In this document: in pieces, positions 1 through 9,015 of the stretch
Layout: each line of letters begins with the position of its first letter
Position numbering within the stretch: the stretch's first letter is position 1
Source: Nitratireductor soli
Lineage (GTDB): Bacteria > Pseudomonadota > Alphaproteobacteria > Rhizobiales > Rhizobiaceae
Length of the DNA: 64,000 bases
Reading direction: 5' to 3'
Assembly: GCF_001050155.1 (NCBI RefSeq)
Contig: NZ_LFVY01000023.1
Location: 1 to 64,000, forward strand
The notes under the pieces: model-generated
What the model was told of the DNA's origin: nothing
Databases searched by the model: none
Seen by the model: the letters and a program-made list of their open reading frames with translations, nothing else
Position numbers and translations under genes: made by a program

Positions 1-217
1 GTATAGGGTTGCAAAGCCCATCTGCCACGTCTCGGAATCTGGCTCCCGGCCAAGTCCAGCCGCCCTCATGGTGAGCTTGTCGAACCACGCACCGGATCAA
101 TGCAATAGACCAGTTCATCGTTTCATCGAAACGCTGCCCGCTCTATCTCGTTTTTCTGCATCTATGCGGGCGTCAGGCGAATCCACCAGGCGCCACCTGG
201 CAGCTCAATGCCACAAT
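1..217. other. Window edge, no gene seen
   Basis: No reading frame here looks coding on either strand. The stretch contains a lone half of a palindrome-type repeat (separate entry). It lies downstream of the DUF924 gene, whose stop codon is at 218-220 on the minus strand. What lies beyond the left edge is unknown. Confidence 0.5.
63..85. repeat. Half of a dispersed palindromic repeat (tentative)
   Basis: The 23-base string around CATGGTGAGCTTGTCGAAC resembles a short dispersed intergenic element that I recall from many alphaproteobacterial genomes, usually present as an inverted pair. Only one arm is visible here, so it may be a decayed copy or a fragment. The assignment is from memory. Confidence 0.35.
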
Positions 218-769
218 CTATTGCCCATAACCCGCGTGCTCCTTCAGGAACGCTTCCTCCTCGGCGCTGCTTTCGCGGCCGAGCACGCGGTTGCGATGCG
301 GGAAACGGCCGAAGCGGGCAACGATGTCGCGGTGCTCGATGGCGTATTTCAGCGAGTCCTCATTGCCCAGTCCGCCGAACAGCATGACCGAGCGCTCCTG
401 ATCGGCCAGCACTTCGGAGTGCATGAACGGCATGTACATGAACTGCTTCTGCGCCATGCTCATGCCGTCGTCGAAGCCCCGGTCGACGGCGTTGCTCGAC
501 AGGCCCATGGCCAGTTGGTCGGTGCCGAAGGCGGCGGGCTGGCGGCGGAATATGTTGCGCGGAAACTGGTCGAAGACGATGATCGCCGCCAGCGCCGCGC
601 GCGGCTCCGACAGCATCGTCCGCGGCTGGTCGCGTTTCATTGTTTCGTAGAGCGGCAGGAACCGAGCGCGAATGGCGGCGTCGATCTCCTCCTTCCCCGT
701 GTACCAGTCTTCCGGCGTCAGTTCGTCGAACCAGAATGTGAGCACATCCTCAGGCCAATCGTCGTTCAT
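218..769 (-). CDS. DUF924 family protein
   Basis: Cytoplasmic protein of 183 residues with the DUF924 signature: an opening VLTFWFDEL, then LAAIIVFDQFPRNIFR, the FMYMPFMHSE block, and a closing RFGRFPHRNRVLGR. Family members are all-alpha and remain without an assigned reaction; length is typical. I place the start at the ATG at 769 because AGGAGGA stands eight bases upstream; a longer frame to 874 would add 35 residues of low similarity. It is a single gene, divergent from dppA, with about 240 bp between the two starts. Nothing suggests a role in peptide uptake. Confidence 0.9.
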   Translation of the reverse strand: MNDDWPEDVLTFWFDELTPEDWYTGKEEIDAAIRARFLPLYETMKRDQPRTMLSEPRAALAAIIVFDQFPRNIFRRQPAAFGTDQLAMGLSSNAVDRGFDDGMSMAQKQFMYMPFMHSEVLADQERSVMLFGGLGNEDSLKYAIEHRDIVARFGRFPHRNRVLGRESSAEEEAFLKEHAGYGQ

Positions 770-1009
770 GCAGCTTCCTCCTTCGGGCAATGCGTCTGTC
801 GGGGCGTCTGTCGGGCGGATATGGGCCCTGACGGGGCCGTCCCGCAAGGGCGCGAAAGGCGATTCATTGCGCATACTACGGCAAAATCGACCAAAAGTTG
901 CATTTGCGGCGGCAATGTGGACGAGGGTGTTCCCTCTCTTGAGGAACTTTGCTTATATGCGCGCTTCTAGGGCCTCGGCAGCAGGCTCATGATAATCAGG
1001 GAGACCTCA

Positions 1010-2605
1010 ATGAAAACGAAACTGACCCTTGCGGCAGCGCTTCTGGCCGCCACGGTGCTGAGCAGCGCGGCAAGCGCGAAAACCTTCGTCTATTGTTCGG
1101 AGGGCTCGCCCGAGGGCTTCGATCCGGGCCTTTACACGGCGGGAACCACTTTCGACGCGGCAGCGCACACGGTCTACAACCGCCTGCTCGAATTCAAGCC
1201 GGGCACGACCGAAACGGAGCCGGGCCTGGCGGAAAGCTGGGAAATCTCCGACGACGGCCTCGAATACACGTTCAAGCTGCGCCCCGGCGTCAAGTTCCAG
1301 ACCACCGACTTCTTCACGCCGACGCGCGACCTGAACGCCGATGACGTGATCTTCTCCTTCGAGCGCCAGTTGAACGCCGACAATCCGTGGCACCAATACG
1401 TCGCGGGCGCGGCATGGGAATACTTCAACGGCATGGGCTTCCCCGACCTCCTCGCCTCGATCGAGAAGGTCGACGACATGACCGTCCGCTTCAAGCTGAA
1501 GCAGAAGGAGGCGCCGTTCCTCGCCAATGTGGCGATGCCGTTCGCATCGATCGTGTCGAAGGAGTATGCCGACAAGCTGGCCGCCGACAATCAGATGCAG
1601 ATGCTGAACCAGCAGCCGCTGGGCACCGGCCCGTTCGAGTTCGTCAACTACCAGACCGACGCGGTGATCCGCTATCGCGCGCATGACGACTATTGGGGCG
1701 GCAAGCAGAAGATCGACGATCTCGTCTTCGCCATCACCACCGACGCCGCCGTGCGCTACCAGAAGCTGAAGGCAGGCGAATGCCACCTGATGCCGTTCCC
1801 GAACGCGGCCGACGTCGAGGCGATGAAGGCTGATCCGAACCTGAAGGTCGAGGAACAGGAAGGCCTGAACGTCGCCTATCTCGCCTACAACACCACGCAG
1901 GCGCCGTTCGACAAGGTCGAGGTGCGCAAGGCGCTGAACATGGCGATCAACAAGCAGGCGATCGTCGATGCGGTGTTCCAGGGGCAGGCGACGCCGGCCA
2001 AGAACCCGATTCCGCCGACCATGTGGTCCTACAACGAGGCGATCGAGGACGACGCCTACGATCCGGAAGCGGCCAAGAAGATGCTCGAGGATGCCGGTGT
2101 CTCCGGCCTGTCGATGAAGGTCTGGGCGATGCCCGTTGCACGCCCCTACATGCTCAACGCGCGCCGCGCCGCCGAGCTGATCCAGTCGGATTTCGACAAG
2201 ATCGGCGTCAAGGTGGAGATCGTCTCCTATGAGTGGGCCGAATATCTCGATCGCTCCAAGGCCAAGGACCGCGACGGCGCGGTGATGCTCGGCTGGACCG
2301 GCGACAATGGCGACCCGGACAACTTCCTGCACACGCTGCTCGGCTGCGCCGCCGTCGGCGGCAACAACCGCGCGCAATGGTGCAACGAGGAGTTCGATGC
2401 GCTGGTGAACCAGGCCAAGGTGGAGCCGGACCAGGCCGAGCGCACCAAGCTCTACGAGCAGGCGCAGGAAGTCTTCAAGCGCGAAGCGCCGTGGGCGACC
2501 ATCGACCACTCGCTGTCGGTCGTGCCGATGCGCAAGGAAGTCGAGGGCTTCCACCAGAGCCCGCTCGGCGACTTCGCCTTCGAAGGCGTCGACCTCGTCG
2601 AATAA
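1010..2605 (+). CDS. dppA: Dipeptide ABC transporter, periplasmic substrate-binding protein
   Basis: Family 5 (DppA/OppA) solute-binding protein of 531 residues that captures peptides in the periplasm and delivers them to the DppBC channel. Residues 1-23 form a Sec signal peptide (MKTK, a hydrophobic alanine-rich core, ASAKT). The mature start KTFVYCSEGSPEGFDPGLY is the DppA type, and a Cys pair (about C35 and the GECHL cysteine) matches the family pattern. ATG 1010 is preferred over ATG 989 because AGGGAGA precedes it. It is the first gene of dppABCDF; a stem-loop follows its stop. Substrate could be dipeptides, heme or delta-aminolevulinate, as known for DppA; sequence alone does not decide. 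Confidence 0.93.
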   Translation: MKTKLTLAAALLAATVLSSAASAKTFVYCSEGSPEGFDPGLYTAGTTFDAAAHTVYNRLLEFKPGTTETEPGLAESWEISDDGLEYTFKLRPGVKFQTTDFFTPTRDLNADDVIFSFERQLNADNPWHQYVAGAAWEYFNGMGFPDLLASIEKVDDMTVRFKLKQKEAPFLANVAMPFASIVSKEYADKLAADNQMQMLNQQPLGTGPFEFVNYQTDAVIRYRAHDDYWGGKQKIDDLVFAITTDAAVRYQKLKAGECHLMPFPNAADVEAMKADPNLKVEEQEGLNVAYLAYNTTQAPFDKVEVRKALNMAINKQAIVDAVFQGQATPAKNPIPPTMWSYNEAIEDDAYDPEAAKKMLEDAGVSGLSMKVWAMPVARPYMLNARRAAELIQSDFDKIGVKVEIVSYEWAEYLDRSKAKDRDGAVMLGWTGDNGDPDNFLHTLLGCAAVGGNNRAQWCNEEFDALVNQAKVEPDQAERTKLYEQAQEVFKREAPWATIDHSLSVVPMRKEVEGFHQSPLGDFAFEGVDLVE

Positions 2606-2627
2606 GCGCCCAGTACGAAACATTCTG

Positions 2628-2655
2628 GAGGCGCGCCGGGCGACCGGCGCGTCTC
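2628..2655 (+). promoter_or_regulatory. Intra-operon stem-loop after dppA
   Basis: A 12-bp GC-rich stem (GAGGCGCGCCGG / CCGGCGCGTCTC, one G-U pair) with a GCGA loop begins 22 bases after the dppA stop and is followed by only a short GTTTG. No long T tract, so it more likely stabilises the dppA message or partly attenuates than fully terminates. Similar structures follow the three other binding-protein genes in this window. Confidence 0.6.
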
Positions 2656-2727
2656 GTTTGCATTATCCGCCGAGACGCGCTTGTGTAGACGGGACTAAAC
2701 CTCCAGCCGCCGGAGATCGAACCCGCT

Positions 2728-3732
2728 ATGCTTCGATTTGTCCTGGGACGGCTCGCCGTCCTGATCCCCACCTTCATCGGCGTGTCCATCATCGCCTTCG
2801 CCTTTATCCGCATCCTGCCGGGAGACCCGGTGATGCTGATGTCGGGCGAACGGGTCATGGCCCCCGAACGCTATGAGCAGATCAGCCGCCAGCTCGGCTA
2901 TGACCGGCCTCTGCCGGTGCAGTATCTCGACTATCTGACCGACGTGCTGAGCGGCGATTTCGGCAATTCGATCGTTACCCGCCGTCCGGTCCTCGACGAT
3001 TTCCTGACGCTGTTCCCGGCGACGCTGGAACTGTCATTCTGTGCCATGATCCTGGCCATTTTCATCGGCGTGCCGGCCGGCATCTTCGCGGCCATAAAAC
3101 GCGGCTCCTTCTACGACCAGTCGATCATGGGCACCGCGCTGATCGGCTATTCCATGCCGATCTTCTGGTGGGGCCTGCTGCTGATCATCCTGTTTTCCGG
3201 CACGTTGGGCTGGACACCGGTCTCGGGGCGGATTTCGCTGCTCTATTATTTCCCGCCGGTGACCCGCTTCATGCTGATCGATTCCCTGCTTTCGGGCCAG
3301 GCCGGCGCCTTCAAGTCGGCGCTGTCGCATCTGATCCTGCCGTCGATCGTTCTCGGCACGATCCCGCTGGCGGTGATCGCCCGGCAGACGCGCTCGGCGA
3401 TGCTGGAAGTGCTGAGCGAGGATTATGTGCGCACGGCGCGCGCCAAGGGCCTGTCGCCGTTCCGCGTCGTCGGCATCCACGCGCTGCGCAACGCGCTGAT
3501 CCCGGTCATCACGACGATCGGCCTGCAGGTGGGCGTCATGCTCGCCGGCGCCATCCTGACCGAAACCATCTTCTCATGGCCGGGCATCGGCAAGTGGATG
3601 GTCGATTCCGTGTTCAAGCGCGATTACCCGGTGATCCAGAGCGGATTGCTGATCATCGCCGGCGTCATCATGCTGGTGAACCTGATCGTCGACCTGCTCT
3701 ACGGTCTCATCAACCCGCGCATCAGGCATTGA
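2728..3732 (+). CDS. dppB: Dipeptide ABC transporter permease DppB
   Basis: Inner membrane permease of 334 residues with six expected transmembrane segments. The N-terminus (LRFVLGRLAVLIPTFIGVS) is the classic DppB/OppB first helix, followed by the periplasmic loop with ILPGDPVML. The EAA-type coupling loop lies around residues 230-250 (RTARAKGLSPFRVVGIHALRNA), the contact site for DppD/DppF. The C-terminus NPRIRH is standard. It ends eight bases before dppC, consistent with translational coupling. Confidence 0.94.
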   Translation: MLRFVLGRLAVLIPTFIGVSIIAFAFIRILPGDPVMLMSGERVMAPERYEQISRQLGYDRPLPVQYLDYLTDVLSGDFGNSIVTRRPVLDDFLTLFPATLELSFCAMILAIFIGVPAGIFAAIKRGSFYDQSIMGTALIGYSMPIFWWGLLLIILFSGTLGWTPVSGRISLLYYFPPVTRFMLIDSLLSGQAGAFKSALSHLILPSIVLGTIPLAVIARQTRSAMLEVLSEDYVRTARAKGLSPFRVVGIHALRNALIPVITTIGLQVGVMLAGAILTETIFSWPGIGKWMVDSVFKRDYPVIQSGLLIIAGVIMLVNLIVDLLYGLINPRIRH

Positions 3733-3739
3733 GGCGACC

Positions 3740-4648
3740 ATGACACAGACGGCTTCAACACACGCCAACATGCAGGACGCCTCGCGCCGGGCCCGGCTCG
3801 CCGAGTTCTGGTATTATTTCTCGGAGAACCGCGGTGCGGTCGTCGGGCTTTGCGTCTTCGTCCTGCTGGTCATCGTCGCGCTGTTCGCGCCGCTGATCGC
3901 CCCGCACGCGCCGAACGCGCAGTTCCGCGACGCGACGCTGGTGCCGCCCTTCTGGGAGGCGGGCGGGCGCGCCGCCTACCCGCTCGGCACCGACGCGGTC
4001 GGCCGCGACATGCTCTCGCGCCTCTTGTACGGCGCGCGCTACTCGCTGTTCATCGGCGTCGTGGTCACGTTCCTGGCCCTGACCACCGGCATCATCATCG
4101 GCACCATAGCCGGCTATTTCCGAGGCTGGGTCGACACGGTGATCACCCGGCTGATGGACATCATCCTGGCCTTCCCGTCGCTGCTTCTGGCGCTGGTTCT
4201 GGTGGCGGTGCTCGGGCCCGGCCTGAACAACGCCATGATCGCCATCGCGCTGGTGCAGCAGCCGCACTATGTGCGCCTGACGCGCGCGGCGGTGATGGGC
4301 GAGAAAAGCCGCGATTACGTCACGGCGGCACGCGTCGCCGGCGCCGGCAATTTCCGGCTGATGTTCCGCACCATCCTGCCCAATTGCACGGCGCCGCTGA
4401 TCGTCCAGGCGGCCTTGTCCTTCTCGACGGCCATCCTCGACGCGGCGGCGCTCGGCTTCCTCGGCATGGGCGCCCAGCCGCCAACGCCGGAATGGGGCAC
4501 GATGCTCGCCGAATCGCGCGAGTTCATCCTGCGCGCCTGGTGGGTGGTCACCTTCCCCGGCCTCGCCATCCTGATCACTGTGCTGGCGATCAACCTGATG
4601 GGCGACGGTCTGCGCGACGCGCTCGATCCCAAGCTGAAGAGGTCGTGA
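3740..4648 (+). CDS. dppC: Dipeptide ABC transporter permease DppC
   Basis: Second permease of the Dpp system, 302 residues. After a cytoplasmic N-terminus it has the OppC_N first helix ([20 protein letters not shown]), the hallmark HPLGTDxxGRD-like motif ([23 protein letters not shown]), the coupling loop [22 protein letters not shown] near residues 192-213, and the C-terminal [12 protein letters not shown]. Its stop is followed after one base by dppD, so both are read from one message. Pairs with DppB as heterodimeric channel. Confidence 0.95.
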   Translation: MTQTASTHANMQDASRRARLAEFWYYFSENRGAVVGLCVFVLLVIVALFAPLIAPHAPNAQFRDATLVPPFWEAGGRAAYPLGTDAVGRDMLSRLLYGARYSLFIGVVVTFLALTTGIIIGTIAGYFRGWVDTVITRLMDIILAFPSLLLALVLVAVLGPGLNNAMIAIALVQQPHYVRLTRAAVMGEKSRDYVTAARVAGAGNFRLMFRTILPNCTAPLIVQAALSFSTAILDAAALGFLGMGAQPPTPEWGTMLAESREFILRAWWVVTFPGLAILITVLAINLMGDGLRDALDPKLKRS

Positions 4649-4649
4649 G

Positions 4650-5519
4650 ATGGCGCTGCTCGAAATCGAAAACCTGACCGTCACCTTCGACACGGCAAGC
4701 GGCCCGCTCAGGGCCGTCGACGGCATCTCCTTGTCCATCGACAAGGGCGAGGTCCTGGCCATCGTCGGCGAATCCGGCTCTGGCAAGTCCGTGTCGATGC
4801 TGGCGGTGATGGGGCTCCTGCCGTGGACGGCGACGGTCAAGGCCGACCGCATGACCTTCGAGGGCCGCGACATCCTCAATTTGAAGCCGGCCGATCGGCG
4901 GCGCATCATCGGCAAGGACATCGCCATGATCTTCCAGGAGCCGATGGCCAGCCTCAATCCCTGTTTCACCGTCGGCTTCCAGATCGAGGAGGCGCTGAAA
5001 CAGCATATGGGCCTCGACGGCGCGGCCCGGCGCCGGCGGGCGATCGAACTGTTCGAGGCGGTCGGCATTCCCGACCCGGAGGACCGGCTGTCGCACTTCC
5101 CGCACCAGATGTCGGGCGGGCAGTGCCAGCGCGTGATGATCGCCATGGCGATCTCGTGCGAACCGAAGCTGCTGATTGCCGACGAGCCGACCACCGCGCT
5201 CGACGTGACCATCCAGAAGCAGATCCTCGACCTGTTGATGAACCTGCAGGCCGAGCAGGGCATGGGCATGATCATGATCACCCACAATATGGGCGTGGTG
5301 GCGGAGACCGCCGACCGCGTCGTGGTGCAGTACAAGGGCAAGAAGATGGAAGAGGCCGACGTCCTGTCGCTGTTCGAGCGGCCGCAGCACGCCTACACCA
5401 GGGCGCTGCTTTCGGCCCTGCCGGAAAACGCCACCGGCGACCGGCTGCCGACCGTCTCGGACTTCTCGCTTGAGGACGCGCCCTATCAGGGAGCGCGCGC
5501 CCAGGGAGCACAGACATGA
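4650..5519 (+). CDS. dppD: Dipeptide ABC transporter ATP-binding protein DppD
   Basis: Cytoplasmic ATPase, 289 residues. Walker A GESGSGKS near residue 37, Q-loop [11 protein letters not shown], signature [14 protein letters not shown] near 155, Walker [13 protein letters not shown], and H-loop ITHNMG. The C-terminal oligopeptide/dipeptide transporter extension is short, ending [14 protein letters not shown]. The signature carries Cys in place of the more common Arg in GGQRQR, as also seen in other DppD proteins. It overlaps dppF by four bases (ATGA). Confidence 0.94.
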   Translation: MALLEIENLTVTFDTASGPLRAVDGISLSIDKGEVLAIVGESGSGKSVSMLAVMGLLPWTATVKADRMTFEGRDILNLKPADRRRIIGKDIAMIFQEPMASLNPCFTVGFQIEEALKQHMGLDGAARRRRAIELFEAVGIPDPEDRLSHFPHQMSGGQCQRVMIAMAISCEPKLLIADEPTTALDVTIQKQILDLLMNLQAEQGMGMIMITHNMGVVAETADRVVVQYKGKKMEEADVLSLFERPQHAYTRALLSALPENATGDRLPTVSDFSLEDAPYQGARAQGAQT

Positions 5520-6343
5520 GCGAGATCGTTCTGGAAACCAGGGATATCGTCCGCGACTATCACATCGGCGGCGGCCTGTTCGGCACCGGCCGCACGGTGC
5601 ATGCGGTGAAGGGCGTCAGCCTGAAGGTCGAGAAGGGAAAGACGCTGGCCATCGTCGGCGAATCGGGTTGCGGCAAGTCGACGCTTGCCTGCATCATCAC
5701 CATGATCGACGCGCCGACCGCCGGCGAATTGTTCATCGATGGCGAAAAGGTCGACATCGCCGCACGGCGGCTGTCGCCGGAAATGCGCCGGAAGGTGCAG
5801 ATCGTCTTCCAGAACCCGTACGGCTCACTCAACCCGCGCCAGAAGATCGGCGACGTCTTGATGGACCCACTGGTCATCAACTCGGACACCCCCGCCGCCG
5901 AGCGGCGCGACCGGGCGATGGCGATGCTGACCAAGGTCGGCCTGCTACCGGAGCATTTCAACCGCTATCCGCACATGTTCTCCGGCGGTCAGCGGCAGCG
6001 CATCGCCATCGCGCGGGCGCTGATGCTCAATCCGCGCCTGCTGGTGTTGGACGAGCCGGTCTCGGCACTCGATCTTTCGGTGCAGGCGCAGGTCTTGAAC
6101 CTGCTGGCCGATCTGCAGGACGAGTTCGGCCTGACCTACGTCTTCATCAGTCATGATCTGTCGGTGGTGCGCTACATCGCCGACGACGTGCTGGTGATGT
6201 ATTATGGCGAGGCAGTCGAATACGGTCCGCGCGAGGCGGTGTTCTCCGACCCGCAGCACAGCTACACCAGGACGCTGTTCGCCGCCACGCCGCGCGCCGA
6301 TGTGGAGAGCATCAGGAAGCGGCTGGCGAAGAAGGCGGCTTAA
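5516..6343 (+). CDS. dppF: Dipeptide ABC transporter ATP-binding protein DppF
   Basis: Second ATPase of the heterodimer, 275 residues: Walker [11 protein letters not shown] near 53, Q-loop [12 protein letters not shown] (the usual DppF/OppF form), signature [15 protein letters not shown], Walker [13 protein letters not shown], and H-loop FISHDLSV. The TLFAATP tail is typical of DppF. The family often runs to 320-330 residues, so this copy has a short C-terminal extension. Last gene of the operon; a 38-bp inverted repeat lies 36 bases past the stop and could end the transcript. Confidence 0.93.
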   Translation: MSEIVLETRDIVRDYHIGGGLFGTGRTVHAVKGVSLKVEKGKTLAIVGESGCGKSTLACIITMIDAPTAGELFIDGEKVDIAARRLSPEMRRKVQIVFQNPYGSLNPRQKIGDVLMDPLVINSDTPAAERRDRAMAMLTKVGLLPEHFNRYPHMFSGGQRQRIAIARALMLNPRLLVLDEPVSALDLSVQAQVLNLLADLQDEFGLTYVFISHDLSVVRYIADDVLVMYYGEAVEYGPREAVFSDPQHSYTRTLFAATPRADVESIRKRLAKKAA

Positions 6344-6379
6344 TCCGGCGCGGAGAAAGAATGAGCGGCATCATCGACC

Positions 6380-6521
6380 GTTCAGGCATGGATCCTCGGG
6401 TCGGGGCCCGAGGATGAAGAGGGCTGAGGCGCATCGCACGTCATTAAGGTCGGCGGTTAACGCCATCCCGCTATATAGGTTCGTCATCCTCGGGCCCCGA
6501 CCCGAGGATCCATGCCTGAAC
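6380..6521. repeat. Palindromic intergenic element with perfect 38-bp inverted arms
   Basis: Arms at 6380-6417 and 6484-6521 are exact reverse complements over 38 bases, around a 66-base centre. Each arm has its own internal palindrome (CCTCGGGtcggggCCCGAGG). The element sits between two convergent transcripts (dppF and the Usp gene). A related, more diverged copy lies at 34137-34273. The arm sequence matches a repeat type that I recall as frequent between genes in Mesorhizobium-like genomes. Confidence 0.8.
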
Positions 6522-6565
6522 CTTGAAAATTGCCAGCCAGCATCCTGTAGGCACCGGTCCATGAC

Positions 6566-7003
6566 TTACACCACCATCACCGGACACTCCGCCAGGCTCG
6601 TGACCTTGTGCGAGACGCTGCCCAGCAGATAGCCCTCGAGATCGCCGAGGCCGCGGCTGCCGAGCACGATCAGATCCACTTCCCGCTCCTTGCCGAACTT
6701 GACGATGGTGCGGGCCGGCGGGCCGTTCTTGACGAATCCGCGCGGATTCTCGGCCCCCATCTCCAGCGCCGCCTTCTTGGCGGCGTCGGCGATTTCCCTG
6801 GCATGCTCGCGCATCGCATCGTCGAGATTCTGCGGGTCGTCCGGCCGAACCATCGACATGGATGCCTCAAGCAGGCTGTGATGCCGGAAGACGGTGAGCA
6901 TCATCAGTTCCGCACCGGTCATCTTCTGCATTTCAACGCCCAGTTTCAGCGCTTTCAGCGCATTGTCCGAGCCATCGACGGGAACCAGGATTCTCTTGAA
7001 CAT
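6566..7003 (-). CDS. Universal stress protein (UspA family), TeaD-like
   Basis: Single-domain Usp of 145 residues. It opens FKRILVPVDGSDNALKAL and carries the ATP-binding signature G-2x-G-9x-G-S (GSRGLGDLEGYLLGS, residues 118-132), followed by AECPVMVV, so it should bind ATP. It is the last gene of a TRAP operon, 11 bases after the large permease. In Halomonas elongata the ectoine TRAP operon teaABC ends with an ATP-binding Usp, TeaD, that modulates uptake; the same order here suggests the same role. The regulatory role is inferred. Confidence 0.9.
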   Translation of the reverse strand: MFKRILVPVDGSDNALKALKLGVEMQKMTGAELMMLTVFRHHSLLEASMSMVRPDDPQNLDDAMREHAREIADAAKKAALEMGAENPRGFVKNGPPARTIVKFGKEREVDLIVLGSRGLGDLEGYLLGSVSHKVTSLAECPVMVV

Positions 7004-7014
7004 GGCTTACCCTC

Positions 7015-8298
7015 CTATCTGAAGGCGAGATCGCGCAGGAACAGGGCGATCTGCGGGAAGAAAATGAGGGCGACCGAAACGCCGACCAGGATCACCGTGA
7101 ACGGCGCGATGCCGCGCACCACCTCGAAATAGGGTCGCTTGAAGATGGCAATGGCGGTGAAGATGTCGCAGCCGAAGGGCGGTGTCGCCGAGCCGATGGC
7201 CACCTGCAGGGTGACGATGGTGCCGACCAGCACCGGATCCAGCCCGACCGATTCCACGACCGGCGCGAAGATCGGCACCAGGACGAGGATGACGACGATC
7301 GGGTCGACGAACATGCAGCCGACGAAGAACGACACCGAGATGACGGCGAGAACCATTTTCGGCCCCATCTGGTCGATGCCGATCGTGCCGAGGATCTGCT
7401 GCGGAATCTGACCGAAGGAGATGACCCAGGAAAAGGCGGCGCCGGCGCCGACGAGGATGAACACGACGGCGGTGATGAGCCCCGTCGATTTGGCGATCTT
7501 GTAGATATCGACCATCGTCAGCGAGCGGAAGACGATGAACTCGAGGATCAGCGCGTAGAGAACGCAGGCAGCGGCCGCCTCCGTCGGGCTGAAGATGCCG
7601 CCATAGATGCCGCCGACGATGATGACGGGAAAGCCGAGCGGCCAGACGGCCAGACGAACCGAATCCAGCCGCTCGCGCCACGAAGCCTTCGGCTCAGTCG
7701 GCACGCCCATGATGGTGGCGTAGATGATGCTGTAGGCGGAAAACAGGACGAGGAGCAGAAGCCCTGGGCCGACGCCGGCGATGAACAGCTCGGAGATCGA
7801 GGTGGAGGAGATGACGCCGTAGATGATCATGCCGATGGATGGCGGGATGAGGAAGGCGATGTCGCTGGCGTTGATGATCAGCGCCAGGACGAAGGAATCC
7901 TTGTAGCCCGCCTTCAGCATGCGCGGGCGCAGCGGCGAGCCGACCGCGACGACCGTTGCCTGCGTGGAGCCGGAAACGGCGCCGAACAGCGTGCAGGCGG
8001 TGGCGGTGGAGACGGCAAGGCCGCCCTTGATGTGGCCGATGAACTTCATGACCATGTCGATCAGCCGGCCGGCGGATTCGCCGCGCGTCATGATGTCGGC
8101 GGCGAGAATGAACATCGGCACGGCGATCAGCGAGGCAGGCCGGATGCCGGCCAGCATCTGCTGCACCATGAAGTCCATCTTGCTGAAGCCGCCGAACAGT
8201 TCGTAGAACCCGTACATCGCCCCGAGCAGCAGCGGAATCATCATCGGAAAGCCGATGAGAAGCAGGGCGATCATGATGGTGGAGATTTTGAGTGCCAT
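7015..8298 (-). CDS. TRAP transporter large permease (DctM family, TeaC-like)
   Basis: Integral membrane subunit of 427 residues forming the transport channel of a sodium-driven TRAP system. About 12 hydrophobic segments are visible. Typical DctM motifs are LAADIMTRGESAGRLIDMV near residue 68, SGSTQATVVAVGSPLRPRM near 108 and DIAFLIPPSIGMIIYG. The start is the ATG at 8298, with a GGGGGAACG ribosome site upstream, 14 bases after the small permease stop. Substrate specificity is set by the partner binding protein, here TeaA-like. Confidence 0.93.
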   Translation of the reverse strand: MALKISTIMIALLLIGFPMMIPLLLGAMYGFYELFGGFSKMDFMVQQMLAGIRPASLIAVPMFILAADIMTRGESAGRLIDMVMKFIGHIKGGLAVSTATACTLFGAVSGSTQATVVAVGSPLRPRMLKAGYKDSFVLALIINASDIAFLIPPSIGMIIYGVISSTSISELFIAGVGPGLLLLVLFSAYSIIYATIMGVPTEPKASWRERLDSVRLAVWPLGFPVIIVGGIYGGIFSPTEAAAACVLYALILEFIVFRSLTMVDIYKIAKSTGLITAVVFILVGAGAAFSWVISFGQIPQQILGTIGIDQMGPKMVLAVISVSFFVGCMFVDPIVVILVLVPIFAPVVESVGLDPVLVGTIVTLQVAIGSATPPFGCDIFTAIAIFKRPYFEVVRGIAPFTVILVGVSVALIFFPQIALFLRDLAFR

Positions 8299-8312
8299 GG
8301 TCGTTCCCCCGC

Positions 8313-8918
8313 TCAGATCTCGATTTCGTCTTCGTCGTATCCCTCCAGCACATGGGTGGAGAGATAGATGTCCTTCTGGACGACGTTCTTCACGGCGGTC
8401 AGCGCGTACTGCACCCCGGTGACGAGGAAACCCAGCGGGACCCAGAGGTAGATCCAGTAGACGGGGATCTGCATGGCCGACAGGACGCGGCCGGACTTGG
8501 CCACCTTCATGATGTAGGTGATGGAGAAGTAGAACAGCGCGAACATCACCGTCGCCGTCACCACGGCGATGACGATCATCAGGAGCTTGCGCGTTCTGGA
8601 CGGCAGCGCATCATAAATGGCCGACATGCGAATGTGGCGGCCATGCCGCGCGGCATAGCCGATGCCGGCGAAGGTGATCATGACGATCAGCGCCTGGTTC
8701 AGCTCCTCCGTGAAGAAGATGCTGTGCTGGAAGATGAAGCGGCCGACGACATTGGCCACGGTGTTGATGGCCATGAGAATGACGCCGCCGGCCAGGATGA
8801 CGGCCTCCACCTTGCTGATCGCCGTGTCGATGCTTCCCAACGCGCCGGGCAAGGTCGATGCGTATCCCGCAGCCGGGCCTTTTGCCGGCGTTGGTTCAGT
8901 TTCGTTTGCGCTGCCCAT
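8313..8918 (-). CDS. TRAP transporter small permease (DctQ family, TeaB-like)
   Basis: Four-helix membrane protein of 201 residues (hydrophobic stretches near 40-60, 75-95, 115-140 and 158-180) with the DctQ landmarks [20 protein letters not shown] and [14 protein letters not shown]. It partners with the DctM subunit encoded just downstream. The N-terminus is a soluble Ser/Pro/Ala-rich tail of about 30 residues and the C-terminus is acidic (DEDEIEI). About 97 bp containing a strong hairpin separate it from the binding-protein gene. Confidence 0.9.
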   Translation of the reverse strand: MGSANETEPTPAKGPAAGYASTLPGALGSIDTAISKVEAVILAGGVILMAINTVANVVGRFIFQHSIFFTEELNQALIVMITFAGIGYAARHGRHIRMSAIYDALPSRTRKLLMIVIAVVTATVMFALFYFSITYIMKVAKSGRVLSAMQIPVYWIYLWVPLGFLVTGVQYALTAVKNVVQKDIYLSTHVLEGYDEDEIEI

Positions 8919-8943
8919 ATCGTTCCCTCGAATTTGAGCGAAG

Positions 8944-8972
8944 CCCGCGGCGCGCCGCCCGGCGGCCGCGGG
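8944..8972 (-). promoter_or_regulatory. Intra-operon stem-loop after the TRAP binding-protein gene
   Basis: Eight-base GC arms CCCGCGGC / GCCGCGGG enclose a GC-rich loop, in the gap between the binding-protein gene and the small permease. No T tract follows on the minus strand. Probably an mRNA-stability or attenuation element that favours the binding protein. Confidence 0.5.
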
Positions 8973-9015
8973 GGTCCCCGTTGAGCCGCTGAACGGCCCG
9001 TCTTGTTTCGGGCAG

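Noticed and set aside
164-177. 14-base string ATGCGGGCGTCAGG shared with 43045-43058
   Set aside because: Both are intergenic, but a 14-base match is expected by chance many times in 64 kb of GC-rich sequence; flanks agree only weakly.
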